This document shows, piece after piece, positions 54,504 through 63,890 of a DNA stretch of 64,000 nucleotides; position 1 is the first letter of the stretch, and the number at the start of each line of letters is the position of its first letter. The notes beneath the pieces are model-generated. The model ran no database searches, had not been told where the DNA came from, and was given only the letters and a program-made list of their open reading frames with translations. Both the position numbers and the translations under genes were made by a program. Origin of the DNA: Mesobacillus maritimus (GTDB lineage Bacteria > Bacillota > Bacilli > Bacillales > Cytobacillaceae); the NCBI RefSeq assembly GCF_023715205.1, contig NZ_JAMBNR010000017.1, positions 48,552-112,551 of the forward strand, read 5' to 3'.

Positions 54504-56627
54504 ATGAAGAAGAAGTTATTTTCTGTGCTGACTACTGGAGCACTCGCTCTATCTTTATTAGCTCCTGCTGTTGTTCCAGGGAACACAGCTGAGGCAGCAA
54601 CAACACCAAAATGGGATGTTGAGCGTTACGGCGATCGCATTGACGTCGATGGTCAATTAAACACTTTAGCGAATGATGAGGAGTTCTTGAAAAAAGCGGA
54701 AGCGAAGATTAAGGAGCAGGCTGGGGAGATACAGTTTGATGAGGCTGAAGAAAATAGCTCTAGTACATCTGGCGCAAGCATTACAAATGTCGGTGAAACT
54801 AAACTTTTCTTAGACCGCAATCTAGCCTTTAAAAGGTTTACTTTACGTAGTGTTGGTGAGAACGTTGAAATTTGGGTTGCAAATGATCTTTCATTTCCTG
54901 AAGGAGACCCAAGACCAGCTCATGTTGTAACTCAAGAACAAGTGGACAAGCTTCGTGATGAATTTGATAGCAATATCTATCCCAAAGCGACTGAGTTCTT
55001 TGGTACACCTGACCAACTTGATGGATCTCATTCCCCACTTCCAGGGATGGTAGGATTACCAGAAGGTTACTATGAAGGTAGTGACAAAGTTATTATGCTC
55101 GTAGATAATATACAGGATGACAATTACAATGATCCAAACTATCCTTTTTTTGTTGCGGGATTTTTCTGGCAAACACTAGAAAACTATATGGACCGTAATA
55201 TCATTACAATTGATACAAATAGTTGGGAAACTCGTCTTGAAAGCACTTTCTTCGGGACAACGATTCATGAGCTTCAGCATTTGATCCATGCGGATAATGA
55301 TGGCGATGAAGAGACTTGGATTAATGAAGGGATGTCGACGTTTTCTGAGTATCTAGGTGGATACGGCCTTGATTCTAGTTCAATTAATTTTTATTTAGAC
55401 CATCCAGAAAACTCTCTAACTCTATGGGATGACCACGTTGGCGCAGAAACTGGACCAGAAACGATTGCTGATTATGGACAGGTTCAACTTTTTACAACTT
55501 ACCTAAATGATAAGTATGGACAAGAATTTATACGTGATCTTGCTTTAAATAAAGCGAATAGCATTGAAAGTATTGAACAAACATTTGAACAGCATAATAT
55601 TGATATGACTTTTACTGAAGTCTATCAAAACTTTATTACAGCACTTGCAATCGATAGTAATCGTGTAGGTGGCGGAGTTTATAATATTGATAGTGTTGAT
55701 TTACGTTCACTACCTGTTGATGCTGAAGGAACAAAGCGCGGCAAAACCGTCGATTATGAAAAGGCAGTGACTTTTGAAAAAGAAGGCGTTCCAGCATGGG
55801 GCGGTGACTTTAAGGAATTAGACTTTAAAGAAAAGATTCGCGGTATTAACTTTGACGGCGTGGATTTCTTAGGAACGCAGTGGAAAACTGTTGCAGACCC
55901 AGAAAATGAGGAAAACCAAGTACTTTGGGGTAATGAAGGCGATGAAGCGGACAATCATTTAATTTTTGAAGCGGATTTAAGTAGTGTTGATACAGCTACT
56001 CTTAATTTTGATCATTATCTTGATATTGAAGAGCAGTGGGACTTCGGTGTCGTACAAGTTTCAACAGATAATGGCCAAACCTGGACAAGCTTGGAAAATG
56101 AAAATACTCGCTCCGATGTAGTGGATGAAGGCTATCCGAAGATTAAAGAAAATGTACCAGGATTCACTGGGAATGTGAAGGAATGGCAGAATGAAACATT
56201 CGATTTGAGCCAGTATGCTGGTCAAAAAGTGCTTATTTCTTTCCGATACTTAACAGACTGGGGTTACAATGACACTGGTTGGTTCATCGATAACATTGAA
56301 ATTCCTGAGATAGGATTCAGTAATGATGGAAGTTCTATTGAGGCATTTTCCTCATTAAATGAAGTTCTTGGTGAGTATGTTGAATACACAGTAACGTTCA
56401 TCAATGAAAAAGAAGTTGGCAATAAAAAAGGTGCAAAAACAAATTACAAAGTGATTCATGTTGATCCTTTCAATGTAACAGAAGAGGATGCGTTGCAATT
56501 GCGTCAGTTGTTTAAAGATGGAAACAACTATATGATCACTTCTTACGCTGCACCTGCAGATCAAAGGAATTCAGTTGACTTCGAATATGAAGTAGAATTG
56601 AAAACAAATAACGGCAAAAAGAAATAA
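54504..56627 (+). CDS. Secreted zinc metalloprotease, immune inhibitor A-like
   Basis: This 707-residue protein begins with a signal peptide MKKKLFSVLTTGALALSLLA cleaved near AEA-A (about 32). The zinc site is HELQHLIH (His255, Glu256, His259), and the downstream WINEGMSTF supplies Glu275 in gluzincin style. The C-terminal half (about 440-620) resembles the InhA/M6 accessory domain (LGTQWKTVADP, then DTGWFIDNIEI). InhA-type enzymes degrade host or environmental proteins. The HELQH site also recalls family M30 (hyicolysin), so the family assignment is open. AAAGGAG lies 7 nt before ATG 54504. Confidence 0.88.
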   Translation: MKKKLFSVLTTGALALSLLAPAVVPGNTAEAATTPKWDVERYGDRIDVDGQLNTLANDEEFLKKAEAKIKEQAGEIQFDEAEENSSSTSGASITNVGETKLFLDRNLAFKRFTLRSVGENVEIWVANDLSFPEGDPRPAHVVTQEQVDKLRDEFDSNIYPKATEFFGTPDQLDGSHSPLPGMVGLPEGYYEGSDKVIMLVDNIQDDNYNDPNYPFFVAGFFWQTLENYMDRNIITIDTNSWETRLESTFFGTTIHELQHLIHADNDGDEETWINEGMSTFSEYLGGYGLDSSSINFYLDHPENSLTLWDDHVGAETGPETIADYGQVQLFTTYLNDKYGQEFIRDLALNKANSIESIEQTFEQHNIDMTFTEVYQNFITALAIDSNRVGGGVYNIDSVDLRSLPVDAEGTKRGKTVDYEKAVTFEKEGVPAWGGDFKELDFKEKIRGINFDGVDFLGTQWKTVADPENEENQVLWGNEGDEADNHLIFEADLSSVDTATLNFDHYLDIEEQWDFGVVQVSTDNGQTWTSLENENTRSDVVDEGYPKIKENVPGFTGNVKEWQNETFDLSQYAGQKVLISFRYLTDWGYNDTGWFIDNIEIPEIGFSNDGSSIEAFSSLNEVLGEYVEYTVTFINEKEVGNKKGAKTNYKVIHVDPFNVTEEDALQLRQLFKDGNNYMITSYAAPADQRNSVDFEYEVELKTNNGKKK

Positions 56628-56632
56628 GCGAT

Positions 56633-56664
56633 GCTGCGCTCCAATTATGGGGCGCAGTTTTTTT
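56633..56664 (+). terminator. Terminator of the protease gene
   Basis: CTGCGCTCC and GGGGCGCAG (T-G pair) with a short loop, then TTTTTTT. Confidence 0.88.
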
Positions 56665-56738
56665 ATTAAATAAACTTGGAGGCAAAAGCAAATCCTAAAG
56701 GAACACTAAAATGAGTTTGACTAGGAGGTTGAGCGTTT

Positions 56739-57635
56739 TTGCTGTATGACTGCATCATTATTGGTGGAGGAATTGCTGGTTTACAGGGGGCGATTCAGCT
56801 AGGGCGGTATCAACATAAAGTTCTTGTGATTGATGCAAATGAAGGACGGTCTACCATTTGTCAAAGCTATCATAATATCTTGGGATATCCTGATGGAGTA
56901 AGTGGTCCAGAGTTACGTCGTATTGGACGCGAGCATGCAACTCGCCTCGGGGTAGTCTTTGCGGCCGACCGCGCGATTAAAGTGGACAAAGGCGAAGCAG
57001 GCTTTACGATTGAAACGGATAATGGTAAAAGTTATCAAACGAAGCGATTGTTGCTCTCGACAGGCATTGTTGATCGAATTCCTCCTTTTGCGGAGTTACA
57101 GCCATGCTTAGGACTTAGTGTTTATGTATGTCCTGACTGTGATGGATATGAAGTAGCAAACAGAAAAACGATTGTCATGGGGGCGGGTAACCCTGGGGCG
57201 AATATGGCATTGACGCTTTACTATTGGACAAAAGACATTGTTTTTATTAATCATGAACAAGCTACAGTTGACGAAAAACTGTTAGCGGAGATGGCTGAAA
57301 AAAACATTCAGTACATAAAGAAACCAATTTCAAAAGTCCTTGCGAAAGAGGCTGATTTTCATGGAGTTGTGCTCGAGGACGGTAAACAGATAACTGCTGA
57401 ACGGGGGTTTGTGGCGTTTGGAGGCAATGAAGTGAAATCGCAACTTGCTCAGCAACTAGGGGTCGAGCTTCATAATAATAAACATATTCTTGTGGATCCG
57501 CGAACAAAGCGAACGAACGTCGAGCATGTTTGGGCAGCAGGGGATGTAGTCGCCCATTCGGAACAAGTTACGATTGCCATGGGCGATGGCTCGCAGGCGG
57601 CAATTTGGATTCATAAGTCGTTATTAGGGGAATAA
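56739..57635 (+). CDS. Thioredoxin reductase-like FAD oxidoreductase with CPDC motif
   Basis: This 298-residue two-domain flavoprotein has an FAD-binding GGGIAGLQGAIQLGRY (about 9-24), the dithiol CPDCDG (about 133-138) where thioredoxin reductase has CATCDG, an NADPH-binding GAGNPGANMAL, and the C-terminal AAGDVVAHSEQVTIAMGDG. It belongs to the thioredoxin reductase-like group whose physiological acceptor is often unknown. The start is TTG 56739, 10 nt after AGGAGG. Single gene. A partner thioredoxin is not visible nearby. Confidence 0.87.
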   Translation: MLYDCIIIGGGIAGLQGAIQLGRYQHKVLVIDANEGRSTICQSYHNILGYPDGVSGPELRRIGREHATRLGVVFAADRAIKVDKGEAGFTIETDNGKSYQTKRLLLSTGIVDRIPPFAELQPCLGLSVYVCPDCDGYEVANRKTIVMGAGNPGANMALTLYYWTKDIVFINHEQATVDEKLLAEMAEKNIQYIKKPISKVLAKEADFHGVVLEDGKQITAERGFVAFGGNEVKSQLAQQLGVELHNNKHILVDPRTKRTNVEHVWAAGDVVAHSEQVTIAMGDGSQAAIWIHKSLLGE

Positions 57636-57706
57636 ATAGGAGGGGCTCGTTGTCATTAGACAGCGAGCTTTTTCAATGCGGAAGGTTGGAAGAGGTGGAG
57701 GATGGG

Positions 57707-58640
57707 CTAAGTGCCTGAACAGGTTAAGAAAAGCATCAAACGGTAATTGAGAGGTGGCCTCGGTGCCCAAACAGTCCAAGAAAAGCATCCAACGGTAATC
57801 GAGAGACGGTCTCGATGCCCGAACAGTCCAAGGAAAGCATCAAACGGTAATTGAGAGGTGGCCTCGGTGCCCAAACAGGCTAAGAAAAGCAGCAAACGGT
57901 AATCGAGAGACGGTCTCGATGCCCGAACAGTCCAAGAAAAGCAGCAAACGGTAATCGAGAGACGGTCTCGATACCCGAACAGGTTAAGGAAAGCAGCAAA
58001 CGGTAATCGAGAGACGGTCTCGATACCCGAACAGTCCAAGGAAAGCAGCAAACGGTAACTGAGAGACGGTTTCGATGCCCAAACAGGTTAAGGAAAGCAT
58101 CCAACGGTAATCGAGAGACGCCTCGATGCCCGAACAGGTTAAGAAAAGCAGCAAACGGTAACCGAGAGACGGTTTCGATGCCCAAACAGGCTAAGAAAAG
58201 CAGCAAACGGTAATCGAGAGACGGTCTCGATACCCGAACAGTCCAAGGAAAGCAGCAAACGGTAATCGAGAGACGGTCTCGATACCCGAACAGTCCAAGG
58301 AAAGCAGCAAACGGTAACTGAGAGACGGTTTCGATGCCCGAACAGGTTAAGGAAAGCAGCAAACGGTAATCGAGAGGCGGCCTCGATGCCTGAGCAGGCT
58401 AAGAAAAGCAGCAAACGGTAATCGAGAGACGGTCTCGATGCCCGAACAGTCCAAGGGAAGCAGCAAACGGTAACCGAGAGACGGTTTCGATGCCCAAACA
58501 GGTTAAGGAAAGCATCCAATGGTAATCGAGAGGTGGCCTCGATGCCCGAGCAGGCTAAGAAAAGCAGCAAACGGTAATTGAGAGACGGCCTCGGTGCCCG
58601 AACAGGCTAAGGAAAGTAGGAAACGGTAACCGAGAGAACC
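57707..58640 (+). repeat. 52-bp tandem repeat array, 18 units
   Basis: The block CGGTAA recurs 18 times at 57741, 57793, 57845, 57897, 57949, 58001, 58053, 58105, 58156, 58208, 58260, 58312, 58364, 58416, 58468, 58520 (as TGGTAA), 58572 and 58624. The period is 52 bp with one 51-bp step. Each unit carries an inverted repeat, typically ATCGAGA-GACGG-TCTCGAT, followed by CCCGAACAG and AAAGCAGC. Variants in the stem often keep pairing through G-T pairs. Because 52 is one more than a multiple of three, all frames on the minus strand stay open, which explains the long ORFs there. Confidence 0.94.
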
Positions 58641-58682
58641 TCTCTCCAAGCCACAACCGCGTCCAGAACAAGCAAAAACAAT

Positions 58683-58752
58683 AAAAAAGCCCTATGCGGC
58701 CAACCGCACTACCCCTGTATCGGATAGCGATATGGGCAACATAGAGCTTTTT
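58683..58752 (-). terminator. Long terminator-like structure of the DAO-Rieske gene
   Basis: On the minus strand AAAAAGCTCTATG pairs with CATAGGGCTTTTTT. Inner GCCCATATCGCTATC pairs can form a branched hairpin. Confidence 0.7.
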
Positions 58753-58760
58753 ACTAGTTT

Positions 58761-60299
58761 TTACGCTTCCTCAGATAACCGCTTCAGTGGAATCTCGGCA
58801 GGTCCATCTAACACTTCACCTTTATAAGAGAAGCGAGAGCCATGGCATGGGCAATCCCAGGATCTTTCGCCGTTATTCCATTTAAGTTCACAACCCATAT
58901 GTGTGCAGGTCGTATCGACAATATGAAGTTGTCCATTTTCATCGCGATAAGCCCCTGCGCGCTGACCGTTTAACATAATTGGGGCGCCTTCGTTCTTTTT
59001 AAGGGTTTCAGGCTGAGTGGACGGTTGCTCCAGTTTTCCTTTGATCAGTTCTTTTGCAACGGATGCATTGATGGATAGGAATTTTTTTACATCAGGGTCT
59101 GCGTTGAACCGGTTTGGATCGAATACACCCTCATATGGATTCTCTCTCCCGATAATCAAATCGGTCATTAATCGTGCAGCATTGGTGCTGTTGGTCATCC
59201 CCCATTTTCTGTAACCCGTTGCCACAAAGATGTTGCTGATGGTTGGGGAGTACCGACCGACAAATGGGATTTTGTCCAAAGTTGTAGGATCTTGAGCTGA
59301 CCAACGGTACGGTATTTCTTTAATGCCAAATGTTTCGTTAGCAAATGCTTCAAGGGCTTCATAATATTCAAAAGTGTTATCATTTACATTTTTCCCTGTC
59401 TGGTGTTCGTGTCCGCCAAAGATAACAATTTTTTCACCATTCCAGTCTGTATAACGTAAGGAGCGTGAAGGGGTCTCCGCGTTGATGTACATTCCACCAG
59501 GAAACTCCTTTTCTGTTTTAACCGCTAACGCATAAGACCGTGAAATCGTCATTCTTGAAAAATAAAAACCTTTCACATCATAGAAAGGATAATGTGTACT
59601 CACAATCATATGTTGACAGCCCACTTTATGACCACTCCTAGTGGTAATACGTGGTTCGTCACCTTCCTCAATATCAACGGCAGTTGTATTTTCGTAGATT
59701 TGCCCGCCCATCTTCGTGAATTCCTCGACAAGGTGTTTTAAGTATTTGAGTGGATGAAATTGGGCTTGGTTACGCATGACGATTGCTGCTTTATGTTCAA
59801 CTGGAATCTCAATTGACTTCAGGTATCCAATGTCCTTAATCCCAAGCTTTTCATATGCATCGTATTCACTGATAAGCTTCTGCATTTCTTGATCCGAATT
59901 GGTATAAATATAAGCATCTTGTTCGGAAAAATCACAATCAATTTGTTGTTCTTTTACTAGATTTTTAATAAATTGTAAGGCCTCATTATTTGCCTGATAG
60001 TAGGCTTGGGTTTTCTCTTTTCCAAAGTGGCTGATGAGTTCGTCATAAATGATACCGTGCTGTGCGGTCACCTTTGCTGTTGTATGTCCAGTGGTTCCAG
60101 TTAAAACACGCCCAGCCTCAATAAGGGCCACTTTCTTTCCTTCTTTTGCGAGTAGATAAGCCGACGTAATTCCGGTCATGCCACCACCAATAACGGCTAC
60201 TTCTACATCTAAGTCACCTTCTAGCTTCGGAAAGGTGGGGAGATCGACGCTTTGTAGCCAATAAGGTTCTGGAAATTGGGGCATTGCATTGCTTGTCAT
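58761..60299 (-). CDS. FAD-dependent (DAO-type) oxidoreductase fused to a Rieske 2Fe-2S domain
   Basis: This 512-residue fusion has an N-terminal D-amino-acid-oxidase-like flavin domain with AVIGGGMTGITSAYLLA (about 35-51). Its C-terminal Rieske domain has cluster ligands CTHMGC and CPCHGSRF (about 467-490). The flavin part resembles glycine/D-amino acid dehydrogenases (DadA type). Such fusions are common in Bacilli, but their substrate is not established. I choose ATG 60299, with GGAGG 8 nt upstream; a TTG two codons earlier is unlikely. It is divergent from ybaK. Confidence 0.9.
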   Translation of the reverse strand: MTSNAMPQFPEPYWLQSVDLPTFPKLEGDLDVEVAVIGGGMTGITSAYLLAKEGKKVALIEAGRVLTGTTGHTTAKVTAQHGIIYDELISHFGKEKTQAYYQANNEALQFIKNLVKEQQIDCDFSEQDAYIYTNSDQEMQKLISEYDAYEKLGIKDIGYLKSIEIPVEHKAAIVMRNQAQFHPLKYLKHLVEEFTKMGGQIYENTTAVDIEEGDEPRITTRSGHKVGCQHMIVSTHYPFYDVKGFYFSRMTISRSYALAVKTEKEFPGGMYINAETPSRSLRYTDWNGEKIVIFGGHEHQTGKNVNDNTFEYYEALEAFANETFGIKEIPYRWSAQDPTTLDKIPFVGRYSPTISNIFVATGYRKWGMTNSTNAARLMTDLIIGRENPYEGVFDPNRFNADPDVKKFLSINASVAKELIKGKLEQPSTQPETLKKNEGAPIMLNGQRAGAYRDENGQLHIVDTTCTHMGCELKWNNGERSWDCPCHGSRFSYKGEVLDGPAEIPLKRLSEEA

Positions 60300-60428
60300 G
60301 TGCAAATCCTCCTAATACTGTCTTTAATAGGCGTATTTTTCCCGAAATGGGAAAAATCATGCCTTTGTTGCTCGAGAGCTTCTTTTACCGATAAAATAAA
60401 ACCAAGAATAAATAGTGGAGGAAAAAAT

Positions 60429-60905
60429 ATGAGCGGTAGTAAAACAAATGCCATGCGCATCTTAGATCAGCACAAAGTCGAATATGGTGTTCATTCCTAC
60501 GACAATAAGGACGGAAACATTGATGGAGTGTCTGTTGCAGCGAAAATCAAGAAACAACCTGAACAGGTTTATAAAACTCTGGTTGCGCAAGGAACGTCGA
60601 AGGATGTATATGTGTACATCATTGAAGTCGAAGCAGAACTTGATTTAAAGAAGGCAGCAAAGGCAGCAGGCGAGAAAAAAGTGGAGATGCTTCCTGTAAA
60701 GGATATTCAAAAGTATACAGGTTACATCAGAGGTGGCTGTTCCCCTGTTGGAATGAAAAAGTTGTATCCGACGTTCATTGATCAAAGAGCAGAAGGCTTA
60801 GAAACAATGGTGGTGAGCGCGGGCAAAATTGGTTTGCAAATCGAGTTAAGCCCAGCTGATTTGCAGAAGGTTGTTCATGCGCATTTTGCGGACCTTTTAA
60901 AATAA
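60429..60905 (+). CDS. ybaK: Cys-tRNA(Pro)/Cys-tRNA deacylase YbaK/EbsC family
   Basis: This 158-residue protein of the YbaK/ProX editing-domain family hydrolyses Cys-tRNA(Pro), correcting mischarging by prolyl-tRNA synthetase. The family lysine and glycine motifs appear in VYKTLVAQG (about 48-56) and YIRGGCSPVGMKK (about 97-109). I choose ATG 60429, 7 nt after GGAGG. The frame runs 51 codons further upstream into the leader of the divergent gene. Single gene. Confidence 0.93.
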   Translation: MSGSKTNAMRILDQHKVEYGVHSYDNKDGNIDGVSVAAKIKKQPEQVYKTLVAQGTSKDVYVYIIEVEAELDLKKAAKAAGEKKVEMLPVKDIQKYTGYIRGGCSPVGMKKLYPTFIDQRAEGLETMVVSAGKIGLQIELSPADLQKVVHAHFADLLK

Positions 60906-61013
60906 AAGGTCGCAATATAAGTGTAGGCATTCACCCAATCGGATTTTCCTGCATAAGATAGCAGGGAAGAAGAACTCATTGCAGCTAGCAACGAATCCGA
61001 AAGGAGCGGTCCA

Positions 61014-62105
61014 ATGGGAAAGGTACTAAATTACTACGCAGGTGGGAATACAGCCCGCGGTTTTTATAGTTTATATGATTCCAATTTAGCTGGGCTTTCA
61101 CGTTTGTTTATTTTAAAAGGAGGACCTGGAACAGGGAAGTCCTTTTTAATGAAAAAGCTGGGGAAAGAATGGCAGGAAAAAGGATATGATCTTGAATATT
61201 TGCATTGCTCTTCTGATAACGACTCCATTGATGGCATTATCATTCGTTCACTTGGTGTCGGAATTGTCGATGGTACGGCTCCACATGTCATTGAGCCAAA
61301 GCTACCTGGGGCTGTCGAGGAATATGTCAATTTAGGTGTAGCCTGGGATTCTGCGAGATTACAAGAAAAGAAAGCGGAAATTGCCTATCTTGCTGAGAAT
61401 AAAACGGCGGCGTTTAATCAAGCTTATGATACGTTTGCGGAAGCACTTCGCGTACATGATGAATGGGAAAAAATCTATATTGAAAACATGGACTTTGACA
61501 AAGCGAACAATTTGACAGAGGAAATCATTGAAAAACTGTTTAAAGATCATCATGTAGATAAGCAGGCAGACGTCAGACATCGTTACTTAGGAGCGGCGAC
61601 CCCAAAAGGAGCAGTTGATTTTGTGCCAAATTTAACAGAAGGACTGGAAAAGCGGTACTTAATTAAAGGTCGCCCTGGTTCAGGAAAATCAACCATGCTG
61701 AAAAAGATTGCCGCGGAAGCAGAGAGTCGCGGCTTTGATACCGAGATTTATCATTGTGGCTTTGATCCACATAGCTTGGATATGATTGTTGTTCGAGAAC
61801 TAGGGTTTGCCATTTTTGATAGCACAGCACCTCATGAATATTTCCCAGAGCGTGAGAGTGATGAAATTATTGATATGTATGGCACCATTATCGCACCAGG
61901 CACAGATGAAAAATATGCAGCAGAAATTAAAGATGTTTCGAAACGCTACCGAGAAAATATGAACAAAGCGATTGCCTCACTAGCGAAGGCAAAAAGCTTG
62001 CATGGTGAGTTAGAGGAAATTTATAAAGAAGCGATGGATTACCGCGTGATTGATGAAATCACAGCTGCCATTAATGGCGAGATTCAAAGACTTGCTGATC
62101 AGTAA
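61014..62105 (+). CDS. Tandem-duplicated P-loop ATPase-like protein (PRK06851 type)
   Basis: This 363-residue protein consists of two similar halves. Each has a P-loop, GGPGTGKS (36-43) and GRPGSGKS (219-226), and a later matching block: YLHCSSDNDSIDGIIIRSLG against IYHCGFDPHSLDMIVVRELG, each followed by a TAPH motif (88-91 and 271-274). Conserved proteins of this kind in Bacilli and Clostridia have no known function; nucleotide kinase or ATPase activity is plausible. It starts at ATG 61014 after AAAGGAGCGGTCC. Confidence 0.85.
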   Translation: MGKVLNYYAGGNTARGFYSLYDSNLAGLSRLFILKGGPGTGKSFLMKKLGKEWQEKGYDLEYLHCSSDNDSIDGIIIRSLGVGIVDGTAPHVIEPKLPGAVEEYVNLGVAWDSARLQEKKAEIAYLAENKTAAFNQAYDTFAEALRVHDEWEKIYIENMDFDKANNLTEEIIEKLFKDHHVDKQADVRHRYLGAATPKGAVDFVPNLTEGLEKRYLIKGRPGSGKSTMLKKIAAEAESRGFDTEIYHCGFDPHSLDMIVVRELGFAIFDSTAPHEYFPERESDEIIDMYGTIIAPGTDEKYAAEIKDVSKRYRENMNKAIASLAKAKSLHGELEEIYKEAMDYRVIDEITAAINGEIQRLADQ

Positions 62106-62112
62106 GAAAAGA

Positions 62113-62142
62113 GAGAGCACTCGTATATCGAGTGCTCTCCCT
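62113..62142. terminator. Bidirectional terminator between the P-loop gene and the YjiH gene
   Basis: Perfect arms GAGAGCACTCG and CGAGTGCTCTC with a 5-nt loop between convergent genes. Confidence 0.9.
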
Positions 62143-62146
62143 TTGT

Positions 62147-63511
62147 TTAAAAGATCAAATGTGCTGCCAATACGACGATTGGAAGAGTGATCAATGTGCG
62201 TTGGATGAAGATAATAAACAATTCGCCAAAGGAAACCGGTATTTTGGATCCTAATAACAGTCCACCAACTTCAGACATATATATCAACTGAGTGACCGAA
62301 ACGGATGCAACGATAAAGCGAGTCATTTCACTTTCAATCCCTGCTCCAATGACAGATGGAAGGAACATATCTGCAAAGCCGACAACCAGCGTTTCAGATG
62401 CAGCCTTTGCTTCAGGGACTTGCATCCATTCTAGTAGTGGAATAAACGGCATTCCGAGCCATTGGAAGAATGGAGTATATTCGGCAACGATTAAGGCTAA
62501 TGTTCCTAGCGCCATAACGATTGGTGCAACTCCCATCCACATATCGAGGATGTTTTTAACCCCGGATGTGAAAAAGTCCTTAACACTGCGACTTTTACTA
62601 GCCCTTTCAAGGGCCTGAGTCAGTCCCCACGAAAAGGAATTATGTCCCGCAGGAATTTTGTCTTCCGAATATGCCTCTGCCTGCTCTTTATAGTAAGAGT
62701 CTTCTTTGCGCGATAACGGCGGAATTCTTGGCGCAATGACGGCTGCGACCAAACCTGCAACGGTAACGGTTAGGTAGAATGGGACAAACATATGTCCTAA
62801 GCCAACTTGTGATATGACAACCAAGCTAAAGGTAATCGACACAACCGAGAAGGAAGTCCCAATCACGGCAGCTTCACGTTTTGTATAAAAACCTTCCTCG
62901 TACTGCTTACTTGTTAGGAGAACACCGATTGTTCCATCGCCAAGCCATGATGCCATACAGTCAACTGAAGAACGACCAGGCAGTTTAAAAATTGGGCGCA
63001 TTACTTTTGTTAGCAAGGTTCCAAAAAGTTCAAGCAATCCAAAATTCAATAATAATGGCAAAAACAAACCTGCAAATAAAAACACAGCGAACAAAACAGG
63101 TAGAAGGTCATTTAACAGCATACCTCCTGTGTTTTCTGACCAAACTGCTTCTGGGCCCCATTGAAAGAGAGCCATTACCGCAAATATGGCTCCTAAAATT
63201 CGTGCAATCAGCCAAACGATAGGAACATCGAATAGTGTCAGTAAAAACGAATTCCGATCGATGCTTTTAGGTTTAACTAGTTTTACAAAAATCGTTCCAA
63301 CCAATGTTAAAACGATAATGGCCGTCATAATTTGCGGCAGAAAATCAGCAAGGAGGTCTTGTACAAATCCGGAAAGAATTGCAATCGGAATTGTAATTTC
63401 TCCTTTATATGAAATCGGAATCATGAACAAAAAGATTCCAAGCAATGATGGCAAGGCAAAAACGAAAAGATTCTTTCTATTGCGTTTAACTTGTTGCAAT
63501 ACTTGTTCCAA
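62147..63511 (-). CDS. YjiH-family membrane protein with nucleoside-recognition-like (Gate) domains
   Basis: This 454-residue protein has about ten membrane segments. The blocks FKLPGRSSVDCMASWLGDGTIG (about 180-201, shown in part) and VVGFADMFLPSVIGAGIESEMTRF (shown in part) are typical of YjiH proteins, which share the Gate domain of nucleoside transporters and of SpoIIIAF-like spore membrane proteins. The substrate is not known. The start is ATG 63511. Single gene, reading towards the P-loop gene. Confidence 0.85.
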   Translation of the reverse strand: MEQVLQQVKRNRKNLFVFALPSLLGIFLFMIPISYKGEITIPIAILSGFVQDLLADFLPQIMTAIIVLTLVGTIFVKLVKPKSIDRNSFLLTLFDVPIVWLIARILGAIFAVMALFQWGPEAVWSENTGGMLLNDLLPVLFAVFLFAGLFLPLLLNFGLLELFGTLLTKVMRPIFKLPGRSSVDCMASWLGDGTIGVLLTSKQYEEGFYTKREAAVIGTSFSVVSITFSLVVISQVGLGHMFVPFYLTVTVAGLVAAVIAPRIPPLSRKEDSYYKEQAEAYSEDKIPAGHNSFSWGLTQALERASKSRSVKDFFTSGVKNILDMWMGVAPIVMALGTLALIVAEYTPFFQWLGMPFIPLLEWMQVPEAKAASETLVVGFADMFLPSVIGAGIESEMTRFIVASVSVTQLIYMSEVGGLLLGSKIPVSFGELFIIFIQRTLITLPIVVLAAHLIF

Positions 63512-63665
63512 AATAACTCATCCTCAATTACATATTTATAAAACCCTGTTTATTTTAATGCACAAATTTCATTTTGCCAACTCATTTTCCCAATCTGATT
63601 ATTCCGTTTATTATGCCCGGCGTTTTCAAGTCATACACGTTCAGGTTCAGGTACCTATAGGGTGT

Positions 63666-63770
63666 TTTATTCCCTGTTGGGAAAATAAAAGAACATTTAG
63701 GGATGGTTGGTTGGAAAAATAAAATGGCGTTTAGTTGCTTGAACCACGATGAACAATCTTATTTTTCCAA
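63666..63770. repeat. Two A/T-rich inverted repeats
   Basis: TTTTATTCCC and GGGAAAATAAAA around a TGTT loop (63666-63691), and TTGGAAAAATAA (63711-63722) with TTATTTTTCCAA (63759-63770). They share GGGAAAATAA/GGAAAAATAA-like arms and may be one mobile or regulatory unit. Confidence 0.45.
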
Positions 63771-63787
63771 TAGTTGGTGCTTTTTTT

Positions 63788-63890
63788 AGAAAGCTCTTTT
63801 CTCAACTTTGTTGCTTTTGACCAAAAAATACGACTGAATAAGCTAGGTTATTCGAAAAATAGCTATATTATATGAGAAAACAATCATGAT
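63788..63890 (+). repeat. Interspersed repeat, copy 3 (full length)
   Basis: AAAGCTCTTTTCTCAACTTT, then TTGTTGCTTTTGACCAAAAA and GACTGAATAAGCTAGG, on to AAAAATAGCTATATTATATG. It aligns with copy 2 (minus strand, 22838-22928) over most of its length and with the first part of copy 1 (9627). Confidence 0.65.

Larger units (their letters stand above)
57636..58760. other. Gap filled by the 52-bp repeat array
   Basis: Apart from the array and a terminator the gap shows only short flanks. The long open frames on the minus strand arise from the repetition and are not genes. Confidence 0.7.

Noticed and set aside
57707..58570. Long overlapping open frames on the minus strand of the 52-bp array
   Set aside because: They are produced by the repeat (52 bp keeps all three frames open), overlap each other in different frames, lack ribosome binding sites and have no recognisable domain.
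57707..58640. CRISPR array
   Set aside because: The units are contiguous 52-bp copies without variable spacers, and no cas gene is near.
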